DNA of 64,000 bases, from assembly GCA_021730635.1 (NCBI GenBank), contig JAJNNC010000012.1:62001-126000 (forward strand), read 5' to 3'. This stretch comes from Catalimonadaceae bacterium JC749 (GTDB lineage Bacteria > Bacteroidota > Bacteroidia > Cytophagales > Cyclobacteriaceae). A program made the translations under genes and the position numbers. Positions 1 through 10,173 of the stretch are shown in pieces. Below the pieces are notes generated by a model. It searched no databases and was not told the origin of the DNA. It was given only the letters and a program-made list of their open reading frames with translations. Each line of letters opens with the position of its first letter. Positions within the stretch are counted from its first letter, which is position 1.

Positions 1-204
1 GCCAAATTGATAAAAGCTCCTTTCTTTTTTGTGGCAGTCGGAAGTCAGGCAAATATTGGGGGCGCTGCCTCAGCACCGGTCGTTGCCTCGGCCTTTAGTC
101 CTTCCTTGGCTCCTGTAGGAGTCTTATTGGCTGTATTGGGGTATTTTGTGGGTACTTATGGAGCATGGTTGTGTGGCATTATTATGCAGACAGTGGCACA
201 ATAA
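1..204 (+). CDS. DUF819 family membrane protein, C-terminal fragment
   Basis: The reading frame is open from base 1, so this is the last 67 residues of a gene that begins before the window. A glycine/alanine stretch reading QANIGGAASAPVVASA is followed by a hydrophobic helix (VGVLLAVLGYFVGTYGAWL) and a short tail. This is the pattern at the end of DUF819 (YjcL-like) integral membrane proteins, whose substrate is not established. A TTG at base 7 is only an internal codon. The next gene starts 163 bases downstream and seems unrelated. Confidence 0.75.
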   Translation, partial: AKLIKAPFFFVAVGSQANIGGAASAPVVASAFSPSLAPVGVLLAVLGYFVGTYGAWLCGIIMQTVAQ

Positions 205-367
205 TATGCTTCGGCGAAAGATTTTAAATTTATTTTCATATTTGTGTCAAAAAATTTCTGGAAATAGTAGTAATTTTAAAAAAACTTTTCGCTACTTAGT
301 ATTCAGTCTTTTTCTTCCTCTTTTAATTTTATTAATAATTGTCTCTTTACAATAACACCTCGAACTG

Positions 368-3300
368 ATGAGATTGCTAAAAGGATGGTGCATATGGTAC
401 CTGTGTTTGGTTTGCTTTGATTTGTCAGCCCAAGATATAGTTTGTGCAATCCCCCCCGCACCCAATCCGATTACGGTTATCCAGCCTGATGGCAGCTATT
501 TGAAAATTCAGCCCAAAGGAGGTCCTTTTCTGCATTGGACAGAAACGACAGACGGTTATACCGTGGTAAAAAATACGCAGGGTTATTATGAGTATGCCGT
601 GAAGGAATCCGGAAAACTTAAGCCCAGCGGTATCAGAGTGGCCGATTCTAATGGGAGCCGTGCCCGGAGTACCCCTCCCAATGTGGAGAAACATCTGAAA
701 CCAGACGCTGAAACATCACCCCAGCGTCTTCCGATGTTGCCGGGACATCAGACTCTTCTGAATCAGAACCAGGCTGGTATGCCTTCTACAGGCAATCAAA
801 AGGTACTTTGTATTTTGATTGAGTATCCTAATCTGAAGAAAACGTTTTCTAAAGAAAATTTTAATAAACTCATGAATGGCCCCATGACTGGTGGTCAACT
901 TTCTTTTGCTGAGTTCTATGCCAAAAGTAGTTTCGGCAAACTAAATCTTTCTGTAGATGTGGTAGGCTGGTATCAGGCTAAAAGCAATTATGCTACCTAT
1001 GGCGATGGAGGTAGTAAATCTGCCAGCGATCTGGTGACAGAAGCAGTAGAAGCCGCAGATAAAGATGGGGTGGATTTCACCAAATATGACAATAACAAAG
1101 ATGGTGTGGTGGACGGAATTATCATCGTTCATGCCGGACCGGGTGGAGAAGAGGGGCTTTCCTCTCAATATATCTGGTCACATATGTCTTACGTTTCTAC
1201 TACAGCAGATGGGGTCTATGTGCGACCCTATTGTATCAATCCTGAAGTGAGAAATGGGGGGTATGGCAACAATGGTATGGTAGGCGTTGGTGTTTTTGCC
1301 CATGAGTTCGGTCATTTGCTGGGGCTGCCTGATTTATACGATACCAACGGTGGCGGTGAAGGCATTGGCGAATGGGGTTTGATGGGAAACGGGAACTGGC
1401 TGGGAATGGAAAATTTCCCGGCAGGTTTCTCTGCCTGGTCCAAAGAAAAGCTGGGCTGGATTGTTCCTAAAGATATTACAGAAGATTTTCAGACGTTTAC
1501 CCTGAAGGCAGCCAGTGAATCGCCTGAAGCATACAAAATCAAAACAGCCAATCCGAACGAATACTTTCTTATAGAGAATCGCCAGCAGGTGGGGATAGAT
1601 GGCAGCCTGAGTGGCCACGGTTTGGCGATCTGGCATATCAATACCAAAAAAACCAATCTCTATCCTGCCAGTAATACGGTCAACATTAATCCGGAAAATA
1701 AAGGAGTAGACCTGGAAGAAGCTGATGGAAGAAATGATCTGGATAATGGATGGAACCGCAGCGATGAGACTGACCTGTATCCGGCCGATTATTATGAGAT
1801 CACCTCATTCGATTACAGCTCTAATCCGAATTCCAATTTAACGGAGAAAGTTGGCTCAACCGCTGTTACCGGTATTAGTATCAGCAATATCAAAGAAACC
1901 AATAAAACAGTACAGTTTACTTACCGGAGGGATATACCCGACATTGGAGAAGATTGTGGCAACCCTGCTACCGCTATCGTCGGAAAAAACCATACGCCGC
2001 AGTTAAATTATTTCTTTGAGTATACGATGCCCAAGGATGGCACTTTGTATCTCAGTGTAGACGATCCCGGCCTGTATGTGGGAGGAACCATCTATCAGAA
2101 TTGTGAGGAAGCGAACCAGGGAGGAGGCGGAACCCCCGTTTACCTGGATGGTAGCAGCAGCACTGGCCAGGTGTTCAAACTGGACTATGTGAAGAAAGGA
2201 ACGAAAATGCTGATTCATTGGGAATATAACCTCAACAGTGACCTTGGGCAGGAAGAAGGTTTTGACTGGAACCTGTCCATCGAAACAGGAGGAGTGGCCA
2301 GCCAGGACTCTTTGGCTTTGGTAGCTATGTATCAGAAAATGGGTGGTAAAGACTGGTATTATAAACAGAACTGGTTAAAAAATAATGTGTCTTCCTGGGA
2401 AGGTATCACAGTCAGTAAAGGGCGTGTGACTGGGTTACAACTGTACGACCTTCAAAATAGTGTGCCCAATGAGTTTTATCAACTCAGTGCCCTGGAAATA
2501 CTTAGTTTACAGAGTACAGACAGCCTGACAGGTACACTGGACGATAGAATAACGGCGTTCAAGCAGCTGAAGCATATTACGATTAATACCCGGGGACTGG
2601 TCATTGATTTTATCGATAAACTCGATGGCAGTCTGCCAGCCTTGAAAAGTATAGAACTGAATGCCTATCAGCTGAATGGAGAAATTCCGAGTAACGTAGG
2701 AGCCTTATCCCAACTGGAAATTCTTACTTTGAGAGGACTTAAATTTAAAAGTAAGATTCCGGAGAGTCTTGGCACGCTATCCAAACTCACCTCCCTCACC
2801 TTAAGTGGTGGATTATATGGGACTATACCGGAGTCGTTGGGAAGTGCAGACGGTTTACAGTTTATCGATTTATCCTTCAACGCACTGACAGGAAAAATTC
2901 CGGCTTCTTTTGATGGGATGAGCAACTTGGAATACTTGAACGTACAATACAACCAACTCAGTGGCAGTATTCCGGCAGGTTTATTTAAGTTGCCTCACTT
3001 GGCTTCTTTTTATGCAGATCATAATCAATTTGAGAGCGTTCCTGAAAATTTCTTTTCTTCTGCCAGCCTTGAATACATTGAGGTAAGTCACAATAAAATT
3101 AAAGGGAGTTTGCCGCACAGTGTGAGTGGAGATCAGTGGTATGAAATATACGTCTATTTGAACAATAACCAGCTGTCAGGTAAAGTTCCGGACGAACTGA
3201 GTAATGTTCCTTTCGCGGTTTTGGACTTATCTCATAACCTTCTGGATGGACAACTTCCCAAAATCAGTTTTACTGAAAGTTTGAATATCAGTTATAATCA

Positions 3301-5737
3301 CTTCACCGGTTTACCAAAACTGACCCAAAGTTCTGATGAATACTACAAACAGTTGTATTGCCAGCACAACTATTTAAGCTTTGACGATCTTCTTCCCAAT
3401 ATGTCTATTCTACTCTGCTCAGAATGCGGCTTTGAGGGGGACGAAGATTTCGATCAATACCAGCAGTTTAAACCACAAGATTCCCTGGATCTCAAAAGGG
3501 TTCAGGCCGTAGCCGCAGGCAGTAGCCACACCATTGATTTAGCGATAGACGAAAAGTTGACTACCAACGAGTACCGCTGGTACTTATCCGATAAATTGCT
3601 GACAACCACGAAGACAGGCAAGTTGAAAATTGAGAATTTTTCTGCGGAAAAGGCAGGTGCTTATCGTTGTGAGGTGTTTAATAGTGAGCTTAACAATTTT
3701 GCCCTTTACTATGACGGCATAGAACTGAGACTGAATGATAAGAAAGCGCAAACGATTACCATTGCCACTGTAAGCAATAAAACGTATGGAAATCCGCCCT
3801 TCAAATTAGGTGCGCAGAGTACAGGGCTGCCACAAATAGCGTATGAAGTGGTGGAAGGACCTGTCACGCTCTCAGGAGATACAGTAAAGATAGAAGGAAC
3901 CGGCAAAGTAAAAATCCGGGCTTATAATGTAGGTAATGATGAATACAATCCTACTGAAGCCTTTGTAGAGTTTATGATTGCCAAGGCTTCGCAGCAGATT
4001 TCCTATGAGCCACCGGTAAATGTCACCTATGGAACAGATAAGTTTAAACTGGCTATCCAGACCAGCAGCCAATTACCCATAGATCTCGAACTCGTCAAAG
4101 GAAAAGTAGAGCTCACCGGTCCCTGGGTTACCGTTCAGGGAGCGGGTATGGTAGAAATCATAGCCCGTCAGGAAGGTGGCCAGAATTATCTTCCTGCCGA
4201 TCCGGTCAATATTACCTTTGAAGTGGCCAAAGCTAACCAGGAAATTACATTGGCTGATATAGAAGACAAAATCTATGGCGCGCCACCGGTTGAGATGGAA
4301 CCCTCATCCACCCAGGGACTGGCGGTAAAATTGGAAGCCCTTACGGATAATATCAGTATTGAGGGAAATGTGATTTCATTTTTGAAAGCAGGGCAGGCAA
4401 GTGTAAGAGCATCGCAGCCAGGGGATGCCAATATCAAGGCAGCCGTACCTGTCGTCAAGAATTTTACCATTCACAAAGCTACTCAGGTACTCTACTTCCA
4501 GCAAATAGAAGACAAAATGCTGACGGATGAGCCTTTTGAGCTACAGGCTTACAGTAATCAGGGACTTCCCGTATCTTATGAAATTATCAAAGGTGAGGCA
4601 TTCATCGAAATACAGGGGAACCTGGTGAATATTCTGGGGGCGGGTTCCGTACAGATACAGGCCACCCAGGCTGGGGACGAAAATTATGAGCCAGCGGAGC
4701 CCATGCAGCGAGGATTTACAATTCTGGATGCTAGTAAAGCCTACCAGACCCTGTCAGTTCTGGCTGAAATACCCGATACGGTTCAGATCAACCAGACCTA
4801 TGAGTTTCAGGTGGAAGCTACCAGCGGTTTACCTCCCGCAATAACCATAGAGGGCCCGGCTTCCCTGGTAGACGGTCAGCTTACCTTCCTGTCACCAGGA
4901 AAGGTGCAGGTCATCATAGAACAAAATGGTAACGATGCCTACAACGCCGCCCCGATTATCGTCAAAGAATATTACGTGACCGAAAAACAAAAAGCACAAC
5001 AGACCATCACTTTTACACCTATTGGAAACAAAGTATTCGGCGACGAGCCTTTTACGGTAGATTTTCAGGCGTCCTCAGGCTTGCCCGTCAGTGTCAGCAT
5101 CGCAGGGCCTGCCCAAATAGATGGAAATACCATTACTTTGACCGGGGCCGGTACCGTGCAAATCACCTACTATCAGGTGGGTAATGAAGATTTCCTGGCT
5201 GTAGAAGAGCAGACTTTCACTTTTGAAGTAGCGAAAGCCTCTCAGGTCATTGACCTTACCGTTGCTGTGGCTAACGATACTGCTTATGTATTGGCTGGCA
5301 GCAGTAGTGCGGGTCTACCGGTCAGTTACCAGGTTATCGCCGGAGAGGGCATGATCAGGAACGATACCCTGTATGCCAGCCAGGACGGTGAGGTAACCAT
5401 TCAGGCCACTCAGGAAGGTAACGAAAACTATCTGCCTGCTGAACCTGTTACCCGTGTAGTAGAAGTGAAAATTGTGACAGGTGCTGAAGACCCTGTCGTA
5501 CGCCTGATGAAGATTTATCCGAATCCGTCTGAAAGTATTTTTCAACTGGAATGGCCGGATAAAAGACAGGCTGCCTGGGTCGAGGTACATAATGTCGATG
5601 GAAAAACAGTGTGGAAGCAGCTTTGGAACGGCAACACTACCAAAATTGACCTGTCCGGCATGGCGCAGGGTGTGTATCATGTTCGCTTCACTTATGAAGG
5701 AAAATGGCATAGCAAGCCTATCATCATCAAATGGTAA
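368..5737 (+). CDS. Secreted M6-family metalloprotease with LRRs, MBG-type repeats and T9SS sorting domain
   Basis: This 1789-residue protein is probably exported and then released or anchored by the type IX secretion system. Residues 1-21 form a signal peptide ending in SAQ. The M6 (immune-inhibitor-A type) peptidase region covers roughly residues 130-560, with zinc motif HEFGH at 312-316 and the downstream LPDLYD stretch typical of the family. Residues about 650-1020 hold plant-type leucine-rich repeats (LxGxIPxx). An Ig-like segment with GAYRCEVF follows, then seven repeats of about 80 residues from about residue 1128, several with a YGxPPF or FGDEPF core as in MBG/YGX domains. The last ~75 residues (KIYPNPSE...) are a type A T9SS sorting domain. 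A role in degrading extracellular protein is inferred. holA begins 6 bases later but is functionally unrelated. Confidence 0.9.
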   Translation: MRLLKGWCIWYLCLVCFDLSAQDIVCAIPPAPNPITVIQPDGSYLKIQPKGGPFLHWTETTDGYTVVKNTQGYYEYAVKESGKLKPSGIRVADSNGSRARSTPPNVEKHLKPDAETSPQRLPMLPGHQTLLNQNQAGMPSTGNQKVLCILIEYPNLKKTFSKENFNKLMNGPMTGGQLSFAEFYAKSSFGKLNLSVDVVGWYQAKSNYATYGDGGSKSASDLVTEAVEAADKDGVDFTKYDNNKDGVVDGIIIVHAGPGGEEGLSSQYIWSHMSYVSTTADGVYVRPYCINPEVRNGGYGNNGMVGVGVFAHEFGHLLGLPDLYDTNGGGEGIGEWGLMGNGNWLGMENFPAGFSAWSKEKLGWIVPKDITEDFQTFTLKAASESPEAYKIKTANPNEYFLIENRQQVGIDGSLSGHGLAIWHINTKKTNLYPASNTVNINPENKGVDLEEADGRNDLDNGWNRSDETDLYPADYYEITSFDYSSNPNSNLTEKVGSTAVTGISISNIKETNKTVQFTYRRDIPDIGEDCGNPATAIVGKNHTPQLNYFFEYTMPKDGTLYLSVDDPGLYVGGTIYQNCEEANQGGGGTPVYLDGSSSTGQVFKLDYVKKGTKMLIHWEYNLNSDLGQEEGFDWNLSIETGGVASQDSLALVAMYQKMGGKDWYYKQNWLKNNVSSWEGITVSKGRVTGLQLYDLQNSVPNEFYQLSALEILSLQSTDSLTGTLDDRITAFKQLKHITINTRGLVIDFIDKLDGSLPALKSIELNAYQLNGEIPSNVGALSQLEILTLRGLKFKSKIPESLGTLSKLTSLTLSGGLYGTIPESLGSADGLQFIDLSFNALTGKIPASFDGMSNLEYLNVQYNQLSGSIPAGLFKLPHLASFYADHNQFESVPENFFSSASLEYIEVSHNKIKGSLPHSVSGDQWYEIYVYLNNNQLSGKVPDELSNVPFAVLDLSHNLLDGQLPKISFTESLNISYNHFTGLPKLTQSSDEYYKQLYCQHNYLSFDDLLPNMSILLCSECGFEGDEDFDQYQQFKPQDSLDLKRVQAVAAGSSHTIDLAIDEKLTTNEYRWYLSDKLLTTTKTGKLKIENFSAEKAGAYRCEVFNSELNNFALYYDGIELRLNDKKAQTITIATVSNKTYGNPPFKLGAQSTGLPQIAYEVVEGPVTLSGDTVKIEGTGKVKIRAYNVGNDEYNPTEAFVEFMIAKASQQISYEPPVNVTYGTDKFKLAIQTSSQLPIDLELVKGKVELTGPWVTVQGAGMVEIIARQEGGQNYLPADPVNITFEVAKANQEITLADIEDKIYGAPPVEMEPSSTQGLAVKLEALTDNISIEGNVISFLKAGQASVRASQPGDANIKAAVPVVKNFTIHKATQVLYFQQIEDKMLTDEPFELQAYSNQGLPVSYEIIKGEAFIEIQGNLVNILGAGSVQIQATQAGDENYEPAEPMQRGFTILDASKAYQTLSVLAEIPDTVQINQTYEFQVEATSGLPPAITIEGPASLVDGQLTFLSPGKVQVIIEQNGNDAYNAAPIIVKEYYVTEKQKAQQTITFTPIGNKVFGDEPFTVDFQASSGLPVSVSIAGPAQIDGNTITLTGAGTVQITYYQVGNEDFLAVEEQTFTFEVAKASQVIDLTVAVANDTAYVLAGSSSAGLPVSYQVIAGEGMIRNDTLYASQDGEVTIQATQEGNENYLPAEPVTRVVEVKIVTGAEDPVVRLMKIYPNPSESIFQLEWPDKRQAAWVEVHNVDGKTVWKQLWNGNTTKIDLSGMAQGVYHVRFTYEGKWHSKPIIIKW

Positions 5738-5743
5738 CCTCTT

Positions 5744-6775
5744 ATGCCTCAGACCGCAGAACAGGTATTACAGGATCTGAAACAACAGCGTTATGCTCCG
5801 CTGTATTTTTTACAGGGTGATGAGCCCTATTACATTGATCTCATTGCAGAGTACATCGAGAAAAATGCGCTTTCCGAAAGTGAGCAGGGCTTTAACCAAC
5901 TGATCATGTATGGAAAGGATGCAGAAGTCAATACCATCCTGACCCATGCCAGGCGGTATCCCATGATGTCGGAACGCCAGGTGGTGATTGTCAAAGAAGC
6001 GCAGGAAATTCAGGACTTTCAGACGCAGGGAGCGCAGCAGCTACTGGAGGCCTATGTCAAAAATCCCATGCCATCTACCATTCTGGTTTTTTGTTACAAA
6101 TACAAAAGCCTGGACAGCAGAAAAGCCTTGGGCAAAGCCGTGAGTAAGTTTGCCGTATGGGTAGACTCAAAGAAACTATACGACAACCAGATTCCCGACT
6201 GGATCCTCACCTATGTAAAAAAGAGAGGCTTTGCTATTGAAGAAACGGCAGTGCAGATGCTGGCCGATTATATCGGCAACAATCTGCAAAGAATTGCCAA
6301 TGAGATTGAAAAGATACTGATCAATTATAAAAAAGATGATCCGCAGGTGTTGATCAACAGCGATACCGTTCAGAAATATGTCGGTATCAGCAAAGAGTAT
6401 AATGTTTTTGAACTTCAGAAGGCGCTGGCGGTCAAAGATGTGATCAAAGCAAATCAGATCGCTCATTATTTTGAAGCCAATCTGAAAGCCAACCCCATCA
6501 TTCCTGTGATTGCCTTACTGTATACTTTTTTTAGCAAATTGCTTTTGGTACATCACAGTACCGACAAAACTGAAAGAGGACTGGCAACTTTATTAAAAAT
6601 TAATCCTTTCTTTGTAAAAGAATACCGGGCAGCGGCCGTGCATTATTCCCTTTCCAAGGTGATGCAGAACATACACCACCTTCGTATGGCAGACATGCAT
6701 GCCAAAGGGATTGACAATACAGGCGGTGCCGACGGGCAGATACTCAAAGAACTTGTATTTAAACTGATGCACTGA
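5744..6775 (+). CDS. holA: DNA polymerase III subunit delta
   Basis: This 343-residue protein is the delta subunit of the clamp loader, which opens the beta sliding clamp and loads it on primed DNA. The N-terminus (YFLQGDEPYYIDLI) matches the start of the delta AAA-like fold, which lacks a functional Walker A in this family. The central helical part (MLADYIGNNLQRIANEIEKI) and the C-terminal collar are in the usual order, and length is normal. The ATG follows the protease stop by 6 bases, and no clear ribosome binding site is seen. The gene may be read through from the protease gene, but I see no promoter or terminator that settles this. Confidence 0.9.
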   Translation: MPQTAEQVLQDLKQQRYAPLYFLQGDEPYYIDLIAEYIEKNALSESEQGFNQLIMYGKDAEVNTILTHARRYPMMSERQVVIVKEAQEIQDFQTQGAQQLLEAYVKNPMPSTILVFCYKYKSLDSRKALGKAVSKFAVWVDSKKLYDNQIPDWILTYVKKRGFAIEETAVQMLADYIGNNLQRIANEIEKILINYKKDDPQVLINSDTVQKYVGISKEYNVFELQKALAVKDVIKANQIAHYFEANLKANPIIPVIALLYTFFSKLLLVHHSTDKTERGLATLLKINPFFVKEYRAAAVHYSLSKVMQNIHHLRMADMHAKGIDNTGGADGQILKELVFKLMH

Positions 6776-6850
6776 ACGAACAGGCCAATTTTTTGGGTGT
6801 CCCTGCGTTCTTGTTGTAGCATTTGAAATGAAATAACCCGAAGTGATAGC

Positions 6851-9800
6851 ATGCTGAAAAAAATTACTGTATTACTGCTCATAATGTTGCCTCAGCTCAT
6901 CCTGGCTCAGGAATATTTGTCGGAAGCTGATCCTATTGTTCATTTTCAAAGTGGGTTGGACTTGCTGGACAAGCAAATGTACAACGCTGCCAGAGAAGAG
7001 TTTGAAAATTATTTACAACAGGATAGGCAGGGAGAAATGGCGGCAGAAGCAGAATATTATATCGCTTACGCAGCACTGCGCTTGTACCATGCCGATGGTG
7101 AAGCCCGTTTGTCAGAATTTGTAGAAAGGCATCACACACACCCTAAAGCCATCAGGGCCAATTACGAACTTGGTAACTTTTATTTTAAGGATGAGAACTT
7201 TAAAAAAGCTACTGACTTTTTTGAAAAGACCGACGTCAAGAACTTAACTCAGGAAGAAAAAAACACCCGAAACTTCAAATTAGGGTATGCCTATTTTTCG
7301 CAAAAACAATTTGACAAAGCCAAACCTTTGCTCGATGAGGTGAAAAATACGCAGAGTAGTTATAGTACAGCCGCAAACTATTACGCAGGTTTTATCGCCT
7401 ATGAAAATCAAAATTATACAGAAGCATTAACTGATTTGCGCAAGGCTTCCCAGGAAGACTCTTACGCGCAGGCTGTACCCTATCTGATCGCCAATATTTA
7501 CTATAAACAAAAAAAATACGATGATCTGATCCGTTACGGTGAGCGGATCATGCAGGGAAATGGCGAGGCCTCCGGTGCTATCAAAAGCCAGGCAGAGATA
7601 CAGCTCCTGATGGGAGAATCTTATTTTATTCGAAAGCAATATGAGAGGGCATCAGACTATTTTGAAGCTTTTGCTGCCGAACGCCGTCCATCACCGGAAG
7701 AGCGTTATCGCATGGCTTATGCACAATACAAGACAGGAAAAAATGAAGCTGCTGTCGAAAATTTCAAACAAATTGCCTCTCAGGACGATGCCGTAGGGCA
7801 ATATGCTTCCTATTACCTGGGTTTGCTGTATGTAGGCCAGGACAATAAACCTTTTGCCGCTTCCGCCTTTGAAAGAGCATCCCATCTGAATTTTGACGAG
7901 GAAGTCAAAGAGCAAGCCGGTTTTAATCTGGGAAAAGTATATTTCTCTATGGAGGAATTCAGCCGGGCCATTGACGCTTTCTCCGCATTTAAAGAGGCAT
8001 TTCCCAATAGTCGTTACATGGTAGAAGTGAATGATCTGCTCAGCGAATCGTATCTGAATACACAGAATTATCAGCAGGCGATCACTTTTATTGAGAGCTT
8101 ACCGGATAAAACCTATCAGGTAAGAAAAGCTTATCAGAAAGTGAGCTTTTACGCAGGCACCCAGGCTTTTAACAATTCTAAATTTTATCAGTCGGTACAG
8201 CTTTTTGAGAAGTCGCTGGAAAATCCGGTAGAGGAGGATTTGGTGGTGGCCGCCAATTTCTGGCGTGGAGAAGCTTACTCCACCGGTAAAAAATATGAAG
8301 AAGCCATACAGGCCTATGAAAATGTGTTGAAAATTCTGATCCGAAAGCGGCCGGAAGGGCAAAATGCCTTGTACCAGCTTAAATCTCATTATGGACTCGG
8401 ATACGCTTATTTCAATACCAGCGCCTACAGAAAAGCCCTGGATCATTTCCAGGAGTATGTGCAGCAGATCGACCAGAAATTCAGGGGCAATACACAGAAC
8501 CGGTTGTTTTATGAAGATGCGATGATTCGCCTGGCAGATTGTTATTATGTGACAAAAGCGTATGGCAAGGCCATTGACACTTACCAACAGGCCGTCAGAC
8601 AAAACAATCCTGAAATCAGTTATGCCTATTTCCAGATGGGCGTGATTCAGGGCATACAGGGAAAGACCCGGGAGGCTAAGCAAAATTTGGAGACGGTCAT
8701 CAGCCGCTACCCGGACTCCCGCTACCGTGATGAAGCTGTTTTTCAGAAAGCGCAGGTGAGTTTTCAGGAAAGAAATTACCAGGAAGCCGTAGCCGGGTTT
8801 ACCCAACTGATCCGTAGCAGCCCCAATAGTAACCTGGTGCCTTATGCCTTGCTGAGAAGGGCGGTAGCCTATACCAACCAGAAGCAGTATGCACAGGCTA
8901 GTGCGGACTATAAGAAAATACTGGACGATTATATCAGCCACCAGACAGCCAATTCTGCTTTACTGGGGCTGCAGGAGGTTATTTCTGCCAGTGGCAATGA
9001 TAATGGAGGCCTGGATCCCTATATTGCCCGTTTCAAAGAGGCCAACCCTGAAAACACTAGCCTGGCTAACATCGAGTTTGAGTCGGCAAAGAACCTTTAT
9101 TTCTCACAGAAGTACGACCTGGCGGTGGAGAAACTGCTGGAGTTTGTGGATAATTATGAAAACAATCCTAATGTAGATGAAGCCCGGTTCTACATTGGAG
9201 AATCTTTTTACCGGGCTAATCAGATAGACCAGGCACTGGAAGTCTATTATGATATTGTGCTGAAGGGCACTTCTTCCCGGATGAGTCGGGCTACCCAAAG
9301 AATCGCTGAGCTAGAACAAGCCAGAGGCAACCATGAGCAGGCGATCACTTATTTTAAGAAACTCGAGCAACTTGCCAGAAATAAAAGAGAGCAGTTTGAA
9401 GCCTGGTCCGGCCTGATGACTTCTCATTTTGAACTGGGGCGTAAAAACCAGGTTCGACTGGATTCTGTTGAGAAATACGCTGATCTTATTCTGGAAAAAG
9501 GAAACGTTTCGGCACGTGCTGAGAACATAGCGCTGCTCTACAAAGGGAAAGCCTCTTTTGAGCGAGGAAATTATGACCAGGCCATTGATGATTTTCTGAA
9601 AACCCTCAACGCGGCCAAAGACGTCTACGGTGCTGAAGCTCAGTATCTGATGGCCAAAGCTCAGTATGAACAGGGTAAATATGCTGAGTCCATAGAGACT
9701 TTATACGATTTGAACAAAAACTTTTCTTTGTATGAAAACTGGCTGGGAGAATCCTTTCTGCTCATTGCCGATAACTACATTGCGCTGGAGGAAAACTTTC

Positions 9801-10030
9801 AGGCAAAAGCTACGCTGGAATCACTCATAGAAAATTCACCTCTACCCGATATTGTCAAAACGGCCAAGGAAAGGCTACAGGCCCTGAATGAACTTGAAGC
9901 TGAGCAGGAACAAAAAGAAAAAGAGGCTGACAGTCTCCAGCAGGAACAAGAAAATCAGATCATCATAGAGGAAGATTCCGGTACCGAGGAAGATACCTTG
10001 TCTAATCCCGATGGTTCACAACCTAAGTAA
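6851..10030 (+). CDS. Large periplasmic or outer-membrane-associated TPR protein
   Basis: This 1059-residue protein starts with a clear signal peptide (MLKKITVLLLIMLPQLILAQ). The rest is almost entirely tetratricopeptide-like helical repeats, recognisable by recurring YxxAxxxF and AxYxxGxxYF patterns. The last ~50 residues are Glu/Gln/Asp-rich and probably disordered. Such TPR proteins are common in Bacteroidota and act as scaffolds in the envelope; no enzyme domain is visible. BamD- or YbgF-like repeats (YPDSRYRDEAVFQKAQ) recur, suggesting an envelope-assembly scaffold, but this is inference. The 75-base spacer before it has only a weak inverted repeat. Confidence 0.8.
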   Translation: MLKKITVLLLIMLPQLILAQEYLSEADPIVHFQSGLDLLDKQMYNAAREEFENYLQQDRQGEMAAEAEYYIAYAALRLYHADGEARLSEFVERHHTHPKAIRANYELGNFYFKDENFKKATDFFEKTDVKNLTQEEKNTRNFKLGYAYFSQKQFDKAKPLLDEVKNTQSSYSTAANYYAGFIAYENQNYTEALTDLRKASQEDSYAQAVPYLIANIYYKQKKYDDLIRYGERIMQGNGEASGAIKSQAEIQLLMGESYFIRKQYERASDYFEAFAAERRPSPEERYRMAYAQYKTGKNEAAVENFKQIASQDDAVGQYASYYLGLLYVGQDNKPFAASAFERASHLNFDEEVKEQAGFNLGKVYFSMEEFSRAIDAFSAFKEAFPNSRYMVEVNDLLSESYLNTQNYQQAITFIESLPDKTYQVRKAYQKVSFYAGTQAFNNSKFYQSVQLFEKSLENPVEEDLVVAANFWRGEAYSTGKKYEEAIQAYENVLKILIRKRPEGQNALYQLKSHYGLGYAYFNTSAYRKALDHFQEYVQQIDQKFRGNTQNRLFYEDAMIRLADCYYVTKAYGKAIDTYQQAVRQNNPEISYAYFQMGVIQGIQGKTREAKQNLETVISRYPDSRYRDEAVFQKAQVSFQERNYQEAVAGFTQLIRSSPNSNLVPYALLRRAVAYTNQKQYAQASADYKKILDDYISHQTANSALLGLQEVISASGNDNGGLDPYIARFKEANPENTSLANIEFESAKNLYFSQKYDLAVEKLLEFVDNYENNPNVDEARFYIGESFYRANQIDQALEVYYDIVLKGTSSRMSRATQRIAELEQARGNHEQAITYFKKLEQLARNKREQFEAWSGLMTSHFELGRKNQVRLDSVEKYADLILEKGNVSARAENIALLYKGKASFERGNYDQAIDDFLKTLNAAKDVYGAEAQYLMAKAQYEQGKYAESIETLYDLNKNFSLYENWLGESFLLIADNYIALEENFQAKATLESLIENSPLPDIVKTAKERLQALNELEAEQEQKEKEADSLQQEQENQIIIEEDSGTEEDTLSNPDGSQPK

Positions 10031-10073
10031 TGGCCCGTTTGCACCGGTCATGTTGTCCTGAAACTTTGCCTGA

Positions 10074-10104
10074 TTGCTGAGCCAAAAGGTAATCCATAGG
10101 TTTG
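10074..10104 (+). promoter_or_regulatory. Candidate Bacteroidota promoter for the FAS1 lipoprotein gene
   Basis: A TTG at 10074-10076 is followed after 20 bases by TAGGTTTG at 10097-10104, which fits the -33/-7 form TTTG-N19/21-TAnnTTTG. Transcription would start near 10111, leaving a leader of about 60 bases. The -33 box is ATTG rather than TTTG, so the match is not perfect. Confidence 0.45.
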
Positions 10105-10173
10105 GCGATAACCATTAACGCGTTTGGCAGTTAACGTAATAAAGTATTTTTTAAACTAAACCGTGAAGAACCT

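Noticed and set aside
146-355. A 69-residue frame overlapping the DUF819 end and the following spacer
   Set aside because: It starts within a real gene in another frame and has no family pattern; its hydrophobic end comes from T-rich spacer.
3747-5480. Tandem repeats that could be read as a CRISPR or DNA repeat array
   Set aside because: They are diverged protein repeats (MBG-like) within one frame, not identical DNA repeats with spacers.
8099-8941. A 280-residue antisense frame inside the TPR gene
   Set aside because: The plus-strand TPR repeats fully explain the region; the antisense frame has no recognisable domain.
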